From NCBI GenBank assembly GCA_015520875.1, contig WAPD01000095.1, forward strand, positions 1 to 10,743: a DNA stretch of 10,743 nt, written 5' to 3'. Shown here piece after piece: positions 7,239-10,743 of the stretch. The notes beneath the pieces were generated by a model that saw only the letters and a program-made list of their open reading frames with translations, searched no databases and had not been told where the DNA came from. The position numbers and the translations under genes were made by a program. Source of the DNA: Microcaldota archaeon. GTDB taxonomy: Archaea > Micrarchaeota > Micrarchaeia > Anstonellales > J096. The stretch's first letter is position 1; each line of letters begins with the position of its first letter.

Positions 7239-8548
7239 TGGAATGTCCATATACAGATAGGTCATTATGTGCTGTGGATGATCTAGATCCTAATGCATTG
7301 AGCGCTTTAAAAGATCACTTTAATGACATGGTAGCTAGAATGATACAGTTTATAGTGGATAGTTTAAACAACTATTTTGGTGGTGTTGGAAGTAAGGCAT
7401 TTGAAGATATTTACAGTACCCATGTATGTGGAACAAGCTTTATATTAAGCCCTATGATGCTTATTGCTTTAGCCGGGTTAATAGCATTCTTTGTGTTGGT
7501 TTATTTAGCAGGAGTAATTACCAGAAACAAACAATACATTACATTGGCAAAAACAGAATTCTATGAGTTGCTATTTCTGTTTCCTATAATATATTTATTG
7601 TTACAGGTTCCATGTTTACCAAATCCATTATCACCTGTAACAATTTACGAAGGTGCCTTATTATATATACATTCTTCTGTAAGTTCCACTATCATGTCCT
7701 TAGTTCCAATGGTTCTAAGCTATGGGGCAATAATGGCAGCCCAAGTTGACCTCTCCCAATCTTGGCTTGGTATGGGGCCTAAGGCCACAAAACCCCCAAT
7801 AACGATGTACACACAATCGATAAAAATGTTATTTGGAAATTCAGCTGTTTTCCTAACCCTAGGTTATGTTGTAATAGCCTCATTTATGTATATGTTTGAT
7901 TTGCTTACTTATGGGGCTGTTATGTATGTGTTGCCCTTTGGATTATTATTAAGGTTTATTCCTCCTACAAAGAGGATAGGTGGTGGTTTGATAGGATTGA
8001 GCCTGGGACTGGCAATATTTTTACCTCTAGTATTTTGGATGAATTATGAGATGATGAAACACTACTCACTGGCCTACTATGTGAAGACATCTAGTGGATA
8101 TGAGTTAACGCTTTCCCCATTCTTCTCCAATATTATTGATATGGTTGCGTCTTTGGTGTTTGTAAGCTTAGTGGTGTTTGCTTTGATATTGGCAGGGGCA
8201 CCAGCAGCCTTGAAATCATTAATAATAAAAATTGGTACAAAAACCGGAGCAAATAAATTATTTGATAGAATTAATCAATGGCTTGCCAAAAGCGGAACAA
8301 GTGTAGCCTTTTTCTCCAGGATTTTCTCATTGGCTTACGGAGCATTTGGGCTTGGTAAAAGGTTAACAGTTGCTCTGATGTATCATGTTCCTTTAATAAT
8401 AACTTCCCTCATTGTAATAACGTTTGCAATTACGTTAAATCTAGTGTTACCTGTAATTACATTTATGGTTGTTGCTAGTGGTGTTAGGGCACTATCAGGT
8501 CTATTTGGGCAAGAGATAGACGTCTCCAATTTAACGAGGTTGGTATAA
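7235..8548 (+). CDS. Polytopic membrane protein E, fifth of six paralogues; function unknown
   Basis: Not a recognised family; 437 residues. A polar N-terminal region of about 70 residues has C4, C12 and C65, no signal peptide and an amphipathic stretch near 32-48. Helices follow at about 74-93, 111-126, 202-221, 224-242, 250-270, 303-327, 384-405 and 406-419. Shared marks: GVITRNKQYITLAKTEFYEL (93-111, ending near E111) with N98 and E108; core LPFGLLLRFIPPTKRIGG (233-250) with G236, R240, K246, G249 and P264; tail GQEIDVSNLTRLV (425-437). A further Cys (C127) follows helix 2. Between helices, 328-360 is Lys-rich and polar (KIGTKTGANKLFDRINQWL). It overlaps gene D by four bases (ATGA) and gene F by one (TAATG). 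Gene D has a similar Cys just before its first family helix (C57), so D and E may share an extra N-terminal domain. The role is unknown. Confidence 0.8.
   Translation: MMECPYTDRSLCAVDDLDPNALSALKDHFNDMVARMIQFIVDSLNNYFGGVGSKAFEDIYSTHVCGTSFILSPMMLIALAGLIAFFVLVYLAGVITRNKQYITLAKTEFYELLFLFPIIYLLLQVPCLPNPLSPVTIYEGALLYIHSSVSSTIMSLVPMVLSYGAIMAAQVDLSQSWLGMGPKATKPPITMYTQSIKMLFGNSAVFLTLGYVVIASFMYMFDLLTYGAVMYVLPFGLLLRFIPPTKRIGGGLIGLSLGLAIFLPLVFWMNYEMMKHYSLAYYVKTSSGYELTLSPFFSNIIDMVASLVFVSLVVFALILAGAPAALKSLIIKIGTKTGANKLFDRINQWLAKSGTSVAFFSRIFSLAYGAFGLGKRLTVALMYHVPLIITSLIVITFAITLNLVLPVITFMVVASGVRALSGLFGQEIDVSNLTRLV
8536..8540 (+). promoter_or_regulatory. Shine-Dalgarno of gene F inside the last codons of gene E
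   Basis: GAGGT lies seven bases before the ATG at 8548. It is part of ACGAGGTTG, identical to the D/E junction and encoding T-R-L of the conserved tail. Confidence 0.7.
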
Positions 8549-9573
8549 TGAATGATTTAGAATCATTGGCCTTGTTAGGTGCTTCGATATCTATATTTGC
8601 AGGAGCTTTGTTATATCTATTTTCAAAATTGTTGAATATTCCCCAATTAAGAAACTATGCTATAATGTATATCTTGGAGGCGTTTTTGACAGTTGTTCTG
8701 GCATTCGGACTTTTTATCCTATTGGGAGAGTTTGAGAAATTTGCCACGATAATAAGTGCTAAGTTCTACCAATCCGCGGGTATTGCTGTTGCCCCTAATG
8801 TTTCATTAACAGAGATGGCAATAGGGTTTTTATCCCAAAGGGCTGCCAATTGTTATTTATTAACCTATGGACAGATGATGGTACTATATGGTTTGGGGCA
8901 GTCTGTAATAGGTAAGATGCATGTAGGGGGTATGTTAGCCTATGGTCCCAGCACCCATTTTGTAACAAGCTCTATCGAATTTTTGTTAGATTTCTTGTTC
9001 TATGCTTTACTGATGAGTTACTTTTTGATAAAGTTTATAGCCTTCTTCTCAGCTTACGGACCTTTCTTAATAGCCCTGGGAATTGTAATAAGGGCATTTG
9101 AACCTGCTAAATCTTTGGGAGCATATTTAATAGCTGTCGGAATTGGATTTGGGTATATATTTCCTTTAAGCCTTAATATAGGAGAGGCTATTTTTTACAA
9201 TGATGCTTGGTGTAGACAGTTGGTAAACATAACTAATGATCCTGTCTACCAAGCAAATCTAAAAACTATGATGGGAAATACCTTTGAGGTAGATCCTCAA
9301 GTTAACAAAGATACATCTAGTTTATGGTTATGGTTTAAGAAGATGCAAACCGGTTTCATAAATCTGATGAGTTTTGGATATTATATAATGGTAACAATGG
9401 CAAGTATTATAGACCCAGAAAATCTAACCACTTTAATCTACAACATCACAGCAACCACATTCTTTGGACCTTTGGTGGCATTTGTTATAACGCTTTCATT
9501 TGTTAACATATTTACAACAGCATTGGGAGGTAGAATAAGCGAGATAGGTCGTGGATTCCTTAAATTGGTTTAA
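8548..9573 (+). CDS. Polytopic membrane protein F, last of six paralogues; function unknown
   Basis: Not a recognised family; 341 residues, the shortest copy. Helices at about 8-28, 43-60, 145-162, 165-183, 191-211, 268-288 and 303-326. Shared marks: KLLNIPQLRNYAIMYILEAF (27-46) with N30, where the usual Glu position is Y41 and E44 lies one turn on; core ALGIVIRAFEPAKSLG (176-191) with G178, R182, K188, G191 and P206; tail GGRISEIGRGFLKLV (327-341), two residues longer than in its paralogues. C102 and C222 lie in the two polar loops. Asn-x-Ser/Thr sites occur at 84, 227, 292 and 299, possible N-glycosylation sites if exposed outside. The loop at 86-140 (GQMMVLYGLGQSV, then GGMLAYGPSTHF) resembles the same region of D (GLNQMVIYFSNIRIP), so D and F may be closer relatives. 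It overlaps gene E by one base. Confidence 0.8.
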   Translation: MNDLESLALLGASISIFAGALLYLFSKLLNIPQLRNYAIMYILEAFLTVVLAFGLFILLGEFEKFATIISAKFYQSAGIAVAPNVSLTEMAIGFLSQRAANCYLLTYGQMMVLYGLGQSVIGKMHVGGMLAYGPSTHFVTSSIEFLLDFLFYALLMSYFLIKFIAFFSAYGPFLIALGIVIRAFEPAKSLGAYLIAVGIGFGYIFPLSLNIGEAIFYNDAWCRQLVNITNDPVYQANLKTMMGNTFEVDPQVNKDTSSLWLWFKKMQTGFINLMSFGYYIMVTMASIIDPENLTTLIYNITATTFFGPLVAFVITLSFVNIFTTALGGRISEIGRGFLKLV

Positions 9574-9578
9574 ATTTA
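9569..9578 (+). promoter_or_regulatory. TATA box of serS overlapping the gene F stop codon
   Basis: TTTAAATTTA is centred about 25 bases before the serS ATG, with no Shine-Dalgarno in between, the same arrangement as rps19e. The TAA in the box is the stop codon of gene F (9571-9573). The T-rich run after it (TTTATTTCCTT) could also help end the upstream transcript, but it is weak. Confidence 0.55.
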
Positions 9579-9597
9579 TTTCCTTCTTAAAACAAAT

Positions 9598-10743
9598 ATG
9601 CTTAACATAGATTATTTAAGGGAAAATCCAGAGGATGTGAAAAAGAATGTGGCTTCAAGACAATTAGACCCTAAAATAATAGATGAAATCCTGGAATTGG
9701 ATAAAAAGTGGAGGGAAACAAAGGGCCAATTGGACCAGGCAAGAAGAGAGAAAAACCTTTTATCACAAGAAATCGTTAACTATAGAAAAGAGGGCAAGGA
9801 CATAAAGCCTTTGTTAGAGAAGGGAAAAGAACTCTCCTTTAAAATAGAGCAATTGGAGAAGCTTGAAAAAGAACTTTTGGAAAAGAGAAACGCTCTGTTG
9901 TCCCAAGTTCCAAATCTATTGGACAAATCGGTCCCATATGGGGAAGATGAAACAAAAAATGTTGTTGTTAGGAAATGGGGCACTCCAAAAGGAGAGGGAC
10001 CTGCCCACTATGAAATAGCAAAAAAATATATAGATTTTGAGAGAGGAGCCAAACTAGGAGGCCATAGGTTTACTGTTCTCTGGGATAAAATCGCAAAACT
10101 GGAACGTTCTTTGGGATTTTTCATGGTGGAACTGGCTATTTCAAGGGGCTATAAAGAGGTTTCTGTTCCCCATTTGGTGAAAAGTGAAATAATGTATGGA
10201 ACAGGACAACTGCCAAAGTTCCAACAAGACCTATACCATTGTGAAAGAGATGATTTATATTTAATCCCAACAGCAGAAGTTCCCTTAACGAACCTCCATA
10301 AAAATGAGATTTTAGAAGAGCATGAGTTGCCAAAAAGATATGTTGCCTGGACACCTTGTTATAGAAGAGAAGCAGGGGAATATGGAAGGGATATCAAAGG
10401 TCTGATAAGACAACACCAATTCTATAAAACAGAGCTTGTTAAAATAACATTGCCAGAGGAGAGCTGGAAAGAGCATGAATTAATGGTTAAAGATGCAGAG
10501 GCTGTTCTACAAGCATTGGAATTACCTTATCAAGTTGTTTTACTATGTTCAGGAGACACAGGATTCTGTTCTGCAAAAACCTATGATTTAGAGGTCTGGC
10601 TCCCGTCCCAAAACAAATACAGGGAAATAAGTTCTGTGAGCAATTGTACTGATTTTCAGGCCCGCAGGATACCTATAAAGTTTAGAAGGGATGGAAAACT
10701 AGAATATGTGCATACATTGAATGGTTCAGGTGTAGCAGTAGGT
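9598..10743 (+). CDS. serS: Seryl-tRNA synthetase, 3' end cut by the window
   Basis: 382 codons are present and the frame is open to the edge; a full SerRS is about 420-430 residues, so roughly 40-50 are missing. SerRS charges tRNA-Ser (and tRNA-Sec) with serine in the cytoplasm. Seen: start MLNIDYLRENPEDVKKNV; the antiparallel coiled-coil arm (about 26-105) that grips the long variable arm of the tRNA; motif 1 region GYKEVSVPHLV (184-194); GTGQLPKF (201-208); the serine-pocket TAEVPLT (225-231); motif 2 TPCYRREAGEYGRDIKGLIR (252-271) followed by QHQFYKTEL; EISSVSNCTDFQARR (343-357); and the start of motif 3, LNGSGVAVG (374-382). This is the common SerRS type shared by bacteria and most archaea, not the rare zinc-containing type of some methanogens. 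The transcript looks leaderless. The call is secure. Confidence 0.96.
   Translation, partial: MLNIDYLRENPEDVKKNVASRQLDPKIIDEILELDKKWRETKGQLDQARREKNLLSQEIVNYRKEGKDIKPLLEKGKELSFKIEQLEKLEKELLEKRNALLSQVPNLLDKSVPYGEDETKNVVVRKWGTPKGEGPAHYEIAKKYIDFERGAKLGGHRFTVLWDKIAKLERSLGFFMVELAISRGYKEVSVPHLVKSEIMYGTGQLPKFQQDLYHCERDDLYLIPTAEVPLTNLHKNEILEEHELPKRYVAWTPCYRREAGEYGRDIKGLIRQHQFYKTELVKITLPEESWKEHELMVKDAEAVLQALELPYQVVLLCSGDTGFCSAKTYDLEVWLPSQNKYREISSVSNCTDFQARRIPIKFRRDGKLEYVHTLNGSGVAVG

Noticed and set aside
2209..9573. Membrane array as transporters, respiratory complex subunits or archaellum proteins
   Set aside because: I find no ABC, MFS, antiporter, quinone-binding or archaellum motifs, and the shared hairpin and tail do not match families I know. 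A VirB6/TrbL-like relation is left open, not claimed.
9780..10354. Minus-strand open frames opposite serS
   Set aside because: They are antisense to unmistakable SerRS coiled-coil and motif regions.
1..10743. tRNA or rRNA genes, CRISPR arrays, insertion sequences, direct repeats
   Set aside because: Intergenic space is at most 62 bases, and I saw no cloverleaf, spaced repeats or transposase-like reading frame.

Overview
The window comes from an archaeon. It encodes ribosomal protein S19e, a PDCD5/TFAR19-family DNA-binding protein, prefoldin beta and a DHH-DHHA1 phosphoesterase, all in archaeal-type neighbourhoods. Several genes look leaderless, with a TATA-like box about 25-30 bases before the start codon. 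The DNA is AT-rich and tightly packed, with many 1-4 base gene overlaps. A small-genome (DPANN-like) archaeon is plausible, but this is an inference from style; nothing here fixes the lineage. Stops TAA, TAG and TGA are all used, so the code is standard.

Layout. Positions 18-1457 (minus strand): prefoldin beta followed directly by a DHH phosphoesterase (stop and start codons abut, TAGATG). Positions 1458-1519: a 62-base divergent promoter region with an AT-rich box that could serve both directions. Positions 1520-2190 (plus): rps19e and the PDCD5 homologue, overlapping by ATGA. Positions 2209-9573 (plus): six consecutive genes for polytopic membrane proteins (called A to F here; 521, 352, 405, 405, 437 and 341 residues), overlapping or abutting at every junction. 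Positions 9598-10743 (plus): seryl-tRNA synthetase, cut by the window edge after 382 codons.

The six membrane genes are the main interest. They are very diverged in overall sequence but align by three marks. The first is a segment after the first membrane helix, with Asn and then, 10-11 residues later, Glu (Tyr in A and F). The second is a central hairpin with invariant spacing: G-x2-[LI]-[RM]-x5-[KR] form, then G, then exactly 15 residues to Pro. The third is a C-terminal tail of the type GG-x-I-x-x-x-x-[FL]-T-[KR]-L-[IV] in five of the six (not B). I read them as a tandem array of ancient paralogues forming subunits of one membrane complex. I do not recognise a characterised family. VirB6/TrbL/CedA-like polytopic proteins of type IV secretion and DNA-transfer machines are the nearest type to test, but the sequence does not prove this.

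The C-terminal tail codons also carry the Shine-Dalgarno sequence of the next gene at several junctions (AAGGTGAT, AGGTGGTGAT, GAGGT twice), so protein signature and translation coupling are encoded by the same bases. In contrast rps19e, gene A and serS have no Shine-Dalgarno and appear to start leaderless transcripts.
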